Shown: positions 7,894 through 17,011, counted from the first letter of the stretch. The stretch: 39,785 nt of DNA from JAHIQC01 sp964565645 (GCA_964565645.1 CAZMFQ010000016.1:1-39785); one strand, 5' to 3'. Notes: a model not told the origin generated them from the sequence alone. A program made the numbers and translations.

Positions 7894-9054
7894 ATGAACG
7901 TGCTCGCGTGGGTGTCGCTGCCCGGCTGTATCGCGTGGTTCGCACAGGCCGGCGTGCTGTTCCTGCACCTTGCGCACCTCAAGACCGTCTCGCTCGAGCA
8001 CCCGCCCGAGCCTGCGGTCTGGCCGAGTGTCAGCGCGATCGTCCCCGCGCGCGACGAGGCGCGCAGCGTCGCGGACGCGATACGCTCGCGGCTTGATGAC
8101 GGGTACCCCGCGCTCCAGGTCGTTGCGGTCGACGACCGCTCCACGGACGGGACCGGCGCGATCATCGACGAGCTCGCCGATGCCGACCCGCGCGTGATGC
8201 CCCTGCACATCGAGGATCTCCCTGCGGGCTGGCTCGGCAAGATCCACGCGCTCGCGCGGGGGACCGAACTCGCGAGCGGGGAGTGGTTGCTCGTGAGCGA
8301 CGCCGACGTGCACCTGGCGCCCGGTGCGCTTCGCAAAGCGGTCGCGTTCGTCGAGGCCGAGGGCATCGACTTCCTCGCGCTCGTGCCGGAGTTCCACTCG
8401 GTGTTCCGCGTGGACGTCCTGTGGACGGTGTTCATGCGGGTCCTGGGCATGATGATCGACCCGGCAGCAGTGCGCGACCCGGACTCGAAGGTCGCGATGG
8501 GTTCGGGCGCGTTCATGCTTGCGCGGCGCAGCGTGTTCGAGCGCACCCCGGGCTTCGAACATCTGCGCATGGAGACGGCTGACGACGTCGCGCTCGGGGC
8601 GATGATGAAGCGGGCAGGCGCGCGGTGTGAGTTCGCGAACGGGTACGGTCTCGCGTCCATCACGATCTACCACAGCCTCGGGGAGTTCTTCCGAGGAGTC
8701 GAGAAGAACGCGGGCTCGCTTGCCGCGGCGCCGTTTTCGGCACTCGCGGCAGGGATGCTTGTCGCCGCCTACTTCGAGTACGCGCCGTTTCTGGCTCTCG
8801 CCTCGGGTGTGACCTGGTCGGTCTGGCTCGGACTCGTGACGGCGCTGCTCGCGACCGCCGCGGCCGTCGCTTCGCTGCGCATCAACACCCGGACCTTCGC
8901 GGCCGCCCTGTTCTGGCCGGTCGGCTGGTTCCTCGTCGCGCTCGGCATTCTGCGCTCGGCGTGGCTGTTCCGGGTACGGGGCGGCGTGGTGTGGCGCGAC
9001 ACCTTCCACTCGAAAGAGGAGATCCTCGAAGGCCAGCGCCTGCGGATGCTGTAG
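7894..9054 (+). CDS. Membrane-anchored family 2 glycosyltransferase (HpnB-like)
   Basis: A 386-residue GT2 (GT-A fold) enzyme. An N-terminal hydrophobic segment is followed by SAIVPARDEARSV, DDRSTDGT and the metal-binding VSDADVHL (DXD-like), then a GSGAFMLARR acceptor loop and ETADDVALG, where ED/DD is the catalytic base region. Two to three hydrophobic segments follow from about residue 285. The layout is like hopene-associated glycosyltransferase HpnB and related membrane enzymes; the donor and acceptor are unknown. ATG at 7894 has GAGGGG upstream and is preferred to longer in-frame starts lying in the exonuclease gene. Confidence 0.8.
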   Translation: MNVLAWVSLPGCIAWFAQAGVLFLHLAHLKTVSLEHPPEPAVWPSVSAIVPARDEARSVADAIRSRLDDGYPALQVVAVDDRSTDGTGAIIDELADADPRVMPLHIEDLPAGWLGKIHALARGTELASGEWLLVSDADVHLAPGALRKAVAFVEAEGIDFLALVPEFHSVFRVDVLWTVFMRVLGMMIDPAAVRDPDSKVAMGSGAFMLARRSVFERTPGFEHLRMETADDVALGAMMKRAGARCEFANGYGLASITIYHSLGEFFRGVEKNAGSLAAAPFSALAAGMLVAAYFEYAPFLALASGVTWSVWLGLVTALLATAAAVASLRINTRTFAAALFWPVGWFLVALGILRSAWLFRVRGGVVWRDTFHSKEEILEGQRLRML

Positions 9055-9077
9055 CCATCGGGCCGCATGCGCCGGCT

Positions 9078-9093
9078 CGTTGCCGGGGCAACG
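9078..9093. terminator. Short hairpin between convergent genes
   Basis: CGTTGCCGGGGCAACG is a perfect dyad (6-bp stem, 4-base loop) between the ends of the glycosyltransferase and HMA-like genes. There is no T-run, so a terminator role in either direction is only likely from position. Confidence 0.4.
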
Positions 9094-9105
9094 CCCGTCC
9101 TGTCG

Positions 9106-9357
9106 CTACAGGGCCGGAAGTGCCCGTCCGCTCACCCCGGTCGTGGCGAGCCTCGGCTGGAACCCCGCCTGTCGCAGCACGCGGACGATCTGCGTGACAC
9201 TCGCCTTCGCGTCGTCGTACATCACCGACACGAGCCCCATCGAAGCGATCGCCGCGACCCGCGCGACCCCGGCCACCGAGCCGAGCGCGGCCTCGACGAG
9301 CGCGAGTCCCTCCTCGCCGGAAAGCCCTGATGTCATGAGATGGATGGCCCTGAGCAT
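9106..9357 (-). CDS. Small HMA-like domain protein lacking the metal-binding CXXC
   Basis: An 83-residue protein with the beta-alpha-beta-beta-alpha-beta rhythm of heavy-metal-associated domains: LVEAALGSVAGVARV, then LVSVMYDDAKASVTQIVRVLRQAGFQP. The CXXC loop that binds copper in HMA proteins is absent: the loop region here is MTSGLSGEE. It may therefore be a ferredoxin-like fold with another role. ATG at 9357 has a GAGGAGG ribosome site and is preferred over an upstream in-frame start. It lies alone between convergent and same-strand neighbours. Confidence 0.55.
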   Translation of the reverse strand: MLRAIHLMTSGLSGEEGLALVEAALGSVAGVARVAAIASMGLVSVMYDDAKASVTQIVRVLRQAGFQPRLATTGVSGRALPAL

Positions 9358-9520
9358 GACTGCCTCCTCACGTCGTGCCGGCGCTGTCGCCGACACAACG
9401 ATCCTCCCGCGAACCCGTGAAGACCGCGTCGGCCCGGGGTGGCGATTCTGTGATACACCGATGGATGCAGCGGCGGTGCATCCGTACGCCGAAGAGGGCG
9501 GGTGCGCGTGATCCCGGGCG

Positions 9521-10348
9521 CTACCGGCGGCCGCGTTTGTGCGGGGCCGGATGCTCGTCGAGCAGCAGGGGGACGTCGCCGGTCCGGATACTGCCGAGGT
9601 AGAGGTCCTCGGCGAAGCGCTCGAATCCCGGGACCGTGACGATGCCGCCCACCCGGTCGGCTATGCGTTCCTGGAGCTCCTGGTCGGAGAGTGCCGCGTC
9701 GCTCGCGAGCATCACGATGTTGCGGGTCATGTCGCGCGCGTCGGTCGCGATGTCGACCGGGAACGTCCAGACGCTGCGCCAGACGTTGCTCGCGGTGCGG
9801 TGCAGGCTGCGGAAGTGCCGGCTGTGGGGGCCGTAGACCGCGCCGAACACGTTGTAGGCGATCACGCCGTCGGGGGAGAGGTGGTCGCGACAGGTACGCA
9901 TGAACTCCTCGGTCGTGAGCGGCCGCGGCACGCTGTCGTCGTCGAACGCGTCGATGACGATGATGTCGTAGGTCTCGGCCGAGGCTTCGAGCACCGCGCG
10001 CCCGTCGCCGACGGTCACGGTGATACGCGGGTCCTCGGGCAGGGCGAAGAGCGCGTACGCGATCTCCACGACCGCGGGATCGAGTTCGACCGCGTCGATG
10101 TGCAGCCAGGGGTAGTCGCGCCACATCCGTTTGACGAGCGAGCCGCCCCCGAGGCCGATCGCGAGCATCCGGGAGGCGTCGGGTCTGACCGCGATGGTCG
10201 TGTGCAGGTAGCCGACGTAGAGGATGTCGGTCTCGAAGGGGTCGTCGATGCGCATCGAGGACTGATGGTTGCGTGCGAAGCGGAGCAGCCGCACGCCGTC
10301 GTTGTCGGTGACGTGGAGCCGGTGGTAGGCGGAGTCGAATTCAGGCAT
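9521..10348 (-). CDS. Spermidine synthase-like (aminopropyltransferase-fold) protein
   Basis: A 275-residue protein with the Rossmann core of spermidine synthase-type transferases: MLAIGLGGGSLVKRM (nucleotide-binding glycine loop), IDAVELDPAVVEIA (acidic end of strand two), VTVGDGRAVLE and YDIIVIDAFDDDSVPRPLTTEEF (catalytic-Asp region). Such stand-alone homologues are common in bacteria and often do not make polyamines, so the substrate is open. ATG at 10348 is chosen because longer in-frame starts run through a hairpin and into the ABC transporter gene. The ribosome site is weak. Confidence 0.72.
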   Translation of the reverse strand: MPEFDSAYHRLHVTDNDGVRLLRFARNHQSSMRIDDPFETDILYVGYLHTTIAVRPDASRMLAIGLGGGSLVKRMWRDYPWLHIDAVELDPAVVEIAYALFALPEDPRITVTVGDGRAVLEASAETYDIIVIDAFDDDSVPRPLTTEEFMRTCRDHLSPDGVIAYNVFGAVYGPHSRHFRSLHRTASNVWRSVWTFPVDIATDARDMTRNIVMLASDAALSDQELQERIADRVGGIVTVPGFERFAEDLYLGSIRTGDVPLLLDEHPAPHKRGRR

Positions 10349-10375
10349 GTCGTGATGGTACCCGACACGGCGAAA

Positions 10376-10405
10376 CGGCCCGCTCCCGGGGTCGGGAACG
10401 GGCCG
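10376..10405. terminator. Hairpin downstream of the ABC exporter operon
   Basis: CGGCCCG-C-TCCC pairs with GGGA-A-CGGGCCG across a six-base loop: 11 pairs with one mismatch. It lies between the end of the leftward ABC ATPase gene and the start of the leftward spermidine-synthase-like gene, and probably terminates the ABC operon. Confidence 0.55.
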
Positions 10406-10439
10406 TCGCATACGGTCCCCGGCGGGGACCGAGGGACCG

Positions 10440-11207
10440 CTAGGCGGTGTGGGCGAGGCCCAGACCGTGGTCCTCGACCGATCCGTCGCGCATACGGATG
10501 GTGCGGTCGCAGGCCTCGGCGACCTCCGGGTTGTGCGTGACGAGCACGAAGGTCGTGCCCGTCGTCTCGCAGATGTCGCGCATGACGCCCACGATCTCAT
10601 CCGAGGTCGCCGTGTCCAGGTCGCCGGTCGGCTCGTCGCCCAGAACGATGGACGGACGGTTGATCAGCGCCCGTGCGATGGCGACGCGCTGCTGCTGGCC
10701 GCCGGAGAGCTCGCTCGGCAGGTGCCCTTTGCGCTCGGCCAGGCCCACGAGGTTGAGCAGCTCCTCGGCACGGCGCATCGCGATCTTGCGCGAGACACCG
10801 GCGTACTCGGCGGCCAGCGCGACGTTCTCGACCGCGCTCATGGTCGGGATCAGGTTGAAGCCCTGGAACACGAAGCCGATCTCTGTGCCGCGCAGCTTGG
10901 TGAGCGCGCCGCCCTTGAGCGTGTCGACGCGTCGACCGTTGATGTGGACCTCGCCGGAGTCCGGGGTGTCGAGGCAGCCGATGAGGTGCATCATCGTGGA
11001 CTTGCCCGAGCCGGACGGACCGACGATGGCGACCATCTCGCCGGGGTCGATCTCGATGGACGCGCCGCGCAGGGCGTGCACGTGGTTCTCCTTGCCGAGC
11101 TTGTAGCGCTTGGCCACGCCCACGGTGCGGATGATCGGGGGGCAGCAGCGCGTGGCGGCGGCCTGTGCGCGGTCCGCGCGGGACCTGGTGGCGGTATGGG
11201 TGTTCAT
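10440..11207 (-). CDS. MacB/LolD-type ABC transporter ATP-binding protein
   Basis: A 255-residue ATPase with complete motifs: Walker A GPSGSGKST, Q-loop FVFQGFNL, signature LSGGQQQRVAIARAL, Walker B IVLGDEPTGDLD and switch His in VLVTHN. The sequence class is that of MacB, LolD and FtsE, which drive mechanotransmission permeases. ATG at 11207 has AAGGAG six bases upstream and is preferred to a longer form. It is encoded downstream of its permease partner (11305-12465), in the same leftward operon and facing a divergent TetR gene, a common arrangement for inducible efflux of antibiotics or peptides. Confidence 0.88.
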   Translation of the reverse strand: MNTHTATRSRADRAQAAATRCCPPIIRTVGVAKRYKLGKENHVHALRGASIEIDPGEMVAIVGPSGSGKSTMMHLIGCLDTPDSGEVHINGRRVDTLKGGALTKLRGTEIGFVFQGFNLIPTMSAVENVALAAEYAGVSRKIAMRRAEELLNLVGLAERKGHLPSELSGGQQQRVAIARALINRPSIVLGDEPTGDLDTATSDEIVGVMRDICETTGTTFVLVTHNPEVAEACDRTIRMRDGSVEDHGLGLAHTA

Positions 11208-11304
11208 GGTTGCTCCTTCGGTAGTGGCGCGACGGGAGGTCGCGAGGGTCATAGGGTTGTTGACGAGCGCTTCGTTGCGTATCTGGTCGAGCATGGTGAC
11301 TCCT

Positions 11305-12465
11305 CTACTCGTAGCGCAGCGCGGCGACTGGGTTGAGGCGAGCTGCGTGCAGTGCGGGATAGAGCCCGGCTATGACGCCGAGGACGAGCGCGAAACCGAT
11401 CGAGCCGAGCGCGAGTCGAGTGGTCACGAGGAACAGCACCGTCCCGTCGGCCTGGCCCGCGGCGTTGAGAGCCGCCGCGATCGCGGCGCCGAGGGCGAGG
11501 CCGGTGGCTCCGCCGACGAACCCGATCAGCGCCGATTCGGCGATGAACTGGCGCATGACCGTGCCGGTGCTCGCGCCGATCGCCTTGCGGACGCCGATCT
11601 CACGGGTGCGCTCCGCGACCGCCATCGTCATCGTGTTGACGACCGACATGCCGCCGACGATCAGCGAGATGAGCGCGACGGAGAAGATGATCGCGTTGAA
11701 CATCTTCATCTGCGATCCGATCTGCTCCTCGAAGGCCTTGGGGCCGTCGGCCTTGATGCCGGCGACGGAGTCCTCGATGGTTCCTGCGAGCGTGTCCGGG
11801 TCCACCCCGTCCTCGGGATAGGCCACGATCGAGGTGCACAGGTCGTTCTGGTCGACGCTCGCGCGCAGGGCCACGGGCACGTCCTGCATGTAGAGGCGCT
11901 GGGCGTCGGCGAGCGGCATCATGATCGTCTGGTCGGGTGCGGTGAGCGTCTTGTCGGCGATGCCTACGACCTCGAACTCCTCGCCGCGGACGGTCACGGT
12001 CCCGCCGACCTCGGCTTCGAGCTTGCGGGCGATGTCGCTGCCGAGTGCGACGACTCCGGCGTCACCGTCGGCGAGCTCGCGGCCCTCGACGTAGTCGACC
12101 TCGAAGTTCTCGATACCGCGCTGGCGCTGGTCCGTGCCGATGATCATGGGCGGGACGCCGATGGAGGCGGCGCCCTCCTCGGGGTCGAGCATCATGCTCA
12201 GGCTCGCGCTCGCGCGCTTGACCCCCGGCACCTTCTCGACCTCGGCGACACGCGAGAGCGACATCGGTGCGCCGAGCATCCCGCCGACACCACCGTCGAT
12301 CACGGTGACCTTGTCGCCGTAGTACTCCATGCCGCCGTCCACGAGCAGGTTGAGCTTCTCCGCGAGCGCGCCCATCACCACGAGCGACAGCACACCGATT
12401 GTGATGCCGAAGATCGTGAGGAACGCCCTTGCCTTGCGTCGGAACACGTTGCGTACGATTCCCAT
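11305..12465 (-). CDS. MacB/FtsX-type ABC transporter permease
   Basis: A 386-residue permease. One N-terminal helix (after RRKARAFLTIFG, residues 18-36) is followed by a large extracytoplasmic MacB-like domain. Three C-terminal helices carry the FtsX motif ISLIVGGMSVVNTMTMAVAERTREIGVRKAIGA near residues 265-300. The four-helix mechanotransmission topology is complete. It is first in the operon, followed by its ATPase after 97 bases. Operators in the 250-bp divergent region (repeated GTTAAGTTACGAC) suggest repression by the TetR protein at 12716. Confidence 0.87.
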   Translation of the reverse strand: MGIVRNVFRRKARAFLTIFGITIGVLSLVVMGALAEKLNLLVDGGMEYYGDKVTVIDGGVGGMLGAPMSLSRVAEVEKVPGVKRASASLSMMLDPEEGAASIGVPPMIIGTDQRQRGIENFEVDYVEGRELADGDAGVVALGSDIARKLEAEVGGTVTVRGEEFEVVGIADKTLTAPDQTIMMPLADAQRLYMQDVPVALRASVDQNDLCTSIVAYPEDGVDPDTLAGTIEDSVAGIKADGPKAFEEQIGSQMKMFNAIIFSVALISLIVGGMSVVNTMTMAVAERTREIGVRKAIGASTGTVMRQFIAESALIGFVGGATGLALGAAIAAALNAAGQADGTVLFLVTTRLALGSIGFALVLGVIAGLYPALHAARLNPVAALRYE

Positions 12466-12517
12466 CTTCTGTCCCCGCCTTCATTCGTGGGCCTTCCGGG
12501 CCCGTCTGGTTAGCCGT

Positions 12518-12558
12518 GTTAAGTTACGACTGTTAACTGACATGCGTTAAGTTACGAC
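12518..12558. promoter_or_regulatory. Two 13-bp direct repeats overlapping the leftward ABC promoter
   Basis: GTTAAGTTACGAC occurs identically at 12518-12530 and 12546-12558, 28 bp apart. The second copy overlaps the -10 of a leftward promoter. The first is followed by TGTTAAC, adding local dyad character. A related GTTAAGTTATGTAC lies at 12647-12660 before the TetR gene. Probable TetR binding sites controlling both divergent units. Confidence 0.6.
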
Positions 12559-12577
12559 CCGTCAGTATTGTTGTCAA
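12549..12577 (-). promoter_or_regulatory. Promoter of the MacB-type ABC operon
   Basis: On the minus strand TTGACA (12577-12572) is followed after 17 bases by TAACTT (12554-12549). The -35 is perfect and the -10 is weak and buried in the GTTAAGTTACGAC repeat, as expected for a repressed promoter. Confidence 0.5.
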
Positions 12578-12646
12578 GAGGAGTATTCGAACTATTTCCT
12601 GTTCGTTCGAGCACTCCAGGTGCATTGACGGCAGAACACGAACGCT

Positions 12647-12665
12647 GTTAAGTTATGTACGTACA
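12647..12665. promoter_or_regulatory. Third operator copy and palindrome before the TetR gene
   Basis: GTTAAGTTATGTAC (12647-12660) repeats the first nine bases of the two upstream sites and runs into the perfect 10-bp palindrome TGTACGTACA (12656-12665). TTGACG at 12625-12630 lies 17 bases before it, so it covers the likely -10 of the rightward TetR promoter. Confidence 0.5.
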
Positions 12666-12715
12666 CAAACGGAGGCGCCTCGCGACGGTGGCGTGCCGAG
12701 AACGGAGTGAGTGCG

Positions 12716-13324
12716 ATGGCCAGACCTGCCAACCCCGAGCTGCGCGCTGAGATCCTCAAGGCCGCGACCCGGATCATCGAAGAGTGCGGGCCCGACTGCG
12801 TGACCATGCGCGAGGTCGCCGAGAAGGTCGGGTACAGTCCGACCACGATCTACCTCTACTTCAAGGACAAGAGCGAGGTCCTCAAGGAGACGGTCAACCT
12901 CGCCGCAGCCGATCTGGCCGAGGCGCTCGCGGCCTCGAGCGTGGGGCCGACCCCGCTCGACGAACTGCGGCAACGCGGCCGGGCCTACCTCGTGTGGGGC
13001 GTCATGCATCCGGGCCTCTACCAGCTCATGTACCAGCAGCCGGGCGACATACAGTGGACCGCCGAGGAGCTGAGCGCCGCTTCGCGGGCCGGCGTCGAGA
13101 CGAGCGACGTGATCATGCGCGCGCTCGAGGCGGGGCAGATCGGTCCGATCGAGGACATGGCGCGGTTCCAGACCGCTCTCGCCGCCGCACTGCATGGTGT
13201 GACTTCGCTTGCGATCTCGCGCAGGTTGGCGCCCGAGTCGCTCGAGATGACCGCGCCGGAGCTGATCCGCGCGGCCTCAGGTGTGGCCGATCACCTCTTC
13301 GAGGCGGTCCTGGCGCGCGGCTGA
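12716..13324 (+). CDS. TetR family regulator of the divergent ABC exporter
   Basis: A 202-residue TetR-type repressor. The N-terminal DNA-binding unit is RAEILKAATRIIEECGPDCV followed by TMREVAEKVGYSPTTIYLYFKDKSEVL at about residues 30-56; the remainder is the helical ligand-binding and dimerisation domain. ATG at 12716 with GGAG upstream is preferred to a GTG at 12707. It diverges from a MacB-type ABC exporter, and both promoters carry copies of the same repeat, so it most probably represses exporter and itself until the exported compound binds. Confidence 0.85.
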   Translation: MARPANPELRAEILKAATRIIEECGPDCVTMREVAEKVGYSPTTIYLYFKDKSEVLKETVNLAAADLAEALAASSVGPTPLDELRQRGRAYLVWGVMHPGLYQLMYQQPGDIQWTAEELSAASRAGVETSDVIMRALEAGQIGPIEDMARFQTALAAALHGVTSLAISRRLAPESLEMTAPELIRAASGVADHLFEAVLARG

Positions 13325-13429
13325 GGGGCTCCCTGGGGCTCTGACCTCGTATTTCGCGACGGCCGCCGGGCGCGCCGTACGCAAATATGATAAAGTGTTA
13401 ACTCCAACGTATCCGAACAAGGATCTCGC

Positions 13430-16400
13430 GTGTCCGGACTCGGCGTCCCATCCCGGCCGTACACCGCATCGGCTCCGGCACGCCATGCGTTCTTTGGCCT
13501 GCGCGAAATCGGGATTTCGGCACTTCTCGTCCTTGCTGTGACGCTTCTCGTCCTCACCGGTCCGTTCGGCGGTTCCTCGGCGTTCGCTGCCTCACCGCAC
13601 GAGGGCGGCGTGGAGCGCGAGACCTGCAGCACCTGCCACGTCCCGCACAAGGCGGCGACCGCGCGCGGCATCCTCAAGAGCGCGGACGGTGAGCGCGGTC
13701 AGGCGGCGCTCTGCCTGCTCTGCCACGACGGCTCGGGTGCTTCCACGAACATGCACAGCGGCCCCGACTCGTTCGGGCTTTCGAGCGGGCACCGGCTCGA
13801 GGACGAGCCCGGCGTGACCGACGAGGTCGACCTGACCAACGCATGCTCGGGATGTCACTGGCCTCACGGTGATCCCGCGGTACGCCCCGCGCTGCTCGCG
13901 CCGACGGTGAACTCGGTGCCCGTTCCCGCCGGCGGCAACGACCTGTGCCTGGCCTGCCATAACGACGAGCAGGACTGGTATGCGGCCACCGGCACGTATC
14001 CGGGGCTCGACGACCCCTCACGAGACGCGTCCGGCTATCCCGTCGCCGGGACCTTCCCGGGGGCGACCACGTATCGCGACCCGGTCGCGAACGCGCATGT
14101 GGGCATCCCCGCTTCGAACGAGCCTACGCGCTCGGCCGGCGACTGCCTGCTCTGTCACAACGCCCACGGCTCGGCGAGCCGCTACGACTCGCTCGTGGCG
14201 ACCCTCGCTCCGTCGACGGCCGCGAGCCTCGCGCACGATCGCGCGACCGGCGAGTACGCCGCGCTGTGCCTCGGCTGCCACGACGGCGGTTCCTGGGAGG
14301 CCTCGGGCGCGGTCGACATCAAGCGGTACGTGACGGCGGGAGCCTCCGACGACAGCACCCGGGCGGCGTTCGGGCACCGCATCAAGACGGCGGGCGGCAC
14401 GCTCCCGGTCGGCGCCGCGATCCCGTGCTACGACTGCCACAACCCGCACGGATCCAGCCGGGGGAACGCGTCACTCATCTCCGACGAGCGGGGCGCCGGC
14501 CTCGACACGCGTTCGGGCGCGGCCGACGTGCGCAGGTTCTGCCTCGGCTGTCACGCGACCTCCGACCTCAAGGGCTGGGACAGCGTGGCCGAGGCGTATA
14601 CGGCCGTCACCGCACTCGACACGTTCGAGGGCCTGAGGCGGGACGGCGGCCCGGCGGGCTCGGGCCCGGAAGGCGGGTACAACTGGTTGCGGCTTGCGCC
14701 CAGCAACGGCCATCAGAGCGCCGACACCGAGAGCTGCTACGTGTGCCACGGCGACGAGTACGGCTCGCCGGACTCGAACAACGTGCACAGCCCGCGCTCG
14801 TACGACGCCTCGCAGCACACGCCTGGTGGTCCGTGCGTGACGTCGGGCTGCCACCCGACCGACGCCGAGGCCATCCACGAGGCTGGCCCCAAGTGCTCCG
14901 CGTGCCACGCGCAGGGGACGACCCCCTCGCTCGCCTGCAGGTCGTGCCATGAGGGCGATCAGCATCCGGGTGCGAATCACACCAACACCTCGATGTGCTA
15001 CGGGTGTCACGCCGAGTCCAACCTGATGGCAGTGCATGGCGACGACTGCTCCAAGTGCCACCCGACCCCGGCGGCCGGGATGACGTACGCGGGCGGCTGC
15101 AGCCAGACCGGCTGCCACTCGACGCTGCATCCGGACCCCTGGACCAACGCGACCTACCAGCCGGGCCACTCCCAGGTCGGCTGGGGGCACAGCGACTGGG
15201 GGAGCGACTGCTGGGAGTGTCACGAGATGAACGCCTGGGAGGGCACCTCGTGCACCACTCCCTACTGCCACCCGCACGCCTACGAGAAGGTCGCCCCAAC
15301 GACGGTGTCCAACGCCGCCGGCTCCTATGTCGGAGCGGCCGCGATCACCCTGACCGCGACCGACGCCGGCGAGTACTGGGGCGGGTCCGACGCACAATGG
15401 TTCATCTCGGGCGTCAAGACGACCTACTACCAGCTCGACGGCGGGCCGCTGCAGACCGGTATCTCGATCGTGGTCGCGCCTCCGTCGCGCGGGAGCGCGA
15501 ACCACACCCTTGAGTTCTGGTCCCTCGACAACAACTACAACGTCGAACAGCATCGTTTCGCGAGCTTCGTCATCTCGGCGGCGGCGAGCGCGGACACCGA
15601 TCCCCCGACCGGGACGATGTCGGTCAACAGTGGCGCCGCATACACGACTTCGGCTGCGGTGACGGTCGGTTCGTCTGTGACCGACGCGGACTCGGGCGTC
15701 TCGTTCCTGAGGGTCGATCCCGGTTCGGGCGCGTTCGGCGCGTGGACCGCATACGCAGCCTCGCTGCCGGTGTCCCTTGCTGCGGGGAACGGCACCAATA
15801 CCGTCCGCGTCCAGTACATGGACGGCGGCGGCAACGTACTCACGCTCACCGACACGATCGTGCTCGACTCCTCGGCCCCGACGGGCACGATGGTCGTGAA
15901 CGGCGGAGCGGGCTCCACGGCGATCACCGCCGTGACGCTCGACTCCTCGATGGCGGACCCGCACTCGGGTGTCGCTCAGATGCGCTTCAGCAACGACAAC
16001 GTCAGCTGGAGCGCGTGGGAGGCGTATGCGGCCACCAAGAGCTGGACGCTGAGTTCGGGTAACGCGCTCAAGACCGTCTACGCACAGTACCGCGATGCGG
16101 CGGGCAATCAGACTGCGACGATCAGTGACACCATCACGTACTTCGACGGCAACGATCCGACGCCGCCGACGGGCTCGCTCATCGTGAACTCGTTCGCCGC
16201 GTACACGACCAACCCGGTCGTGACCCTGACCCTGTCGGCCACCGACACCGGCGGCTCGGGGCTCTCCCAGATGTGCTTCAGCAACGACGGCACGAACTGG
16301 AGCGCATGGGAGGCCTACGCCACCTCCAGGAGCTGGACGCTCAGCGCGGGCAACGGCGGCAAGACGGTCTACGCCAAGTACCGCGACGGCTCCCTCAACG

Positions 16401-17011
16401 AGAGTCCCGTCTACAGCCGCAGCATCATCCTCGACGCCGCCATGCCGACGGGCTCGATGCTCATCAACGGCGGGGCCGCAAGTACGACCACCTCGATCGT
16501 GACGCTCAACTCCTCGGTCACTGACACGGGCGGGTCGGGCCTTTCGCAGATGCGCTTCAGCAACGACGGCACGAACTGGAGCGCGTGGCAGACCTACGCT
16601 GCGACCAAGGTCTGGACGCTTTCGTCGGGCAACGGCGTCAAGACCGTCTACGCCCAGTACCGTGACAACGCGGGCAACGTCAGCCTCACGTACACGGACA
16701 CCATCACGATGACCGCCACCACGGCCACGCTGTCGTTCGTGTGGCATCCGGGACTGTACGGGGAGGCGCACCTGCGGGTCGAGGACGCGCTCGGTAACGA
16801 GGTCATGGATCAGTGGGTCTCGGGCTACGGCACCGATCTGGACCTGTCCATCGCGGTGCCTGCCGGGCAGCTGTACTACATGGAGGTCCTCTACTACTAC
16901 GACGAGGACTGGGACGAGTCGGGCGGTCCGTACGGCAAGTGGACCAACGATCCCACGCTCAATCCTGACGGCGTCCTGTCTCCCGGTGAAGTGCTCATCT
17001 GGTACTACTAG
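13430..17011 (+). CDS. Exported multihaem c-type cytochrome with C-terminal Ig-like repeats
   Basis: A 1193-residue protein in three parts. A long signal peptide ends near AFA-ASP (about residue 53). From 66 to about 613 there are 14 CXXCH and three CX4CH motifs (CVTSGCH, CSQTGCH, CTTPYCH), so up to 17 covalent haems, several in the doubled CXXCH style. After a linker domain (about 620-720), four repeats of about 90 residues (starting near 724, 815, 910 and 1003) each carry PTG.M.VN and SWSAWEAYA-like motifs, followed by a unique C-terminal domain from about 1090. Start is GTG with AAGGA upstream; an AT-rich TATGAT lies at 13387. No sortase motif or membrane anchor is seen at the C-terminus. 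Likely role is extracellular electron transfer or surface redox; partner unknown. Confidence 0.85.
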   Translation: MSGLGVPSRPYTASAPARHAFFGLREIGISALLVLAVTLLVLTGPFGGSSAFAASPHEGGVERETCSTCHVPHKAATARGILKSADGERGQAALCLLCHDGSGASTNMHSGPDSFGLSSGHRLEDEPGVTDEVDLTNACSGCHWPHGDPAVRPALLAPTVNSVPVPAGGNDLCLACHNDEQDWYAATGTYPGLDDPSRDASGYPVAGTFPGATTYRDPVANAHVGIPASNEPTRSAGDCLLCHNAHGSASRYDSLVATLAPSTAASLAHDRATGEYAALCLGCHDGGSWEASGAVDIKRYVTAGASDDSTRAAFGHRIKTAGGTLPVGAAIPCYDCHNPHGSSRGNASLISDERGAGLDTRSGAADVRRFCLGCHATSDLKGWDSVAEAYTAVTALDTFEGLRRDGGPAGSGPEGGYNWLRLAPSNGHQSADTESCYVCHGDEYGSPDSNNVHSPRSYDASQHTPGGPCVTSGCHPTDAEAIHEAGPKCSACHAQGTTPSLACRSCHEGDQHPGANHTNTSMCYGCHAESNLMAVHGDDCSKCHPTPAAGMTYAGGCSQTGCHSTLHPDPWTNATYQPGHSQVGWGHSDWGSDCWECHEMNAWEGTSCTTPYCHPHAYEKVAPTTVSNAAGSYVGAAAITLTATDAGEYWGGSDAQWFISGVKTTYYQLDGGPLQTGISIVVAPPSRGSANHTLEFWSLDNNYNVEQHRFASFVISAAASADTDPPTGTMSVNSGAAYTTSAAVTVGSSVTDADSGVSFLRVDPGSGAFGAWTAYAASLPVSLAAGNGTNTVRVQYMDGGGNVLTLTDTIVLDSSAPTGTMVVNGGAGSTAITAVTLDSSMADPHSGVAQMRFSNDNVSWSAWEAYAATKSWTLSSGNALKTVYAQYRDAAGNQTATISDTITYFDGNDPTPPTGSLIVNSFAAYTTNPVVTLTLSATDTGGSGLSQMCFSNDGTNWSAWEAYATSRSWTLSAGNGGKTVYAKYRDGSLNESPVYSRSIILDAAMPTGSMLINGGAASTTTSIVTLNSSVTDTGGSGLSQMRFSNDGTNWSAWQTYAATKVWTLSSGNGVKTVYAQYRDNAGNVSLTYTDTITMTATTATLSFVWHPGLYGEAHLRVEDALGNEVMDQWVSGYGTDLDLSIAVPAGQLYYMEVLYYYDEDWDESGGPYGKWTNDPTLNPDGVLSPGEVLIWYY

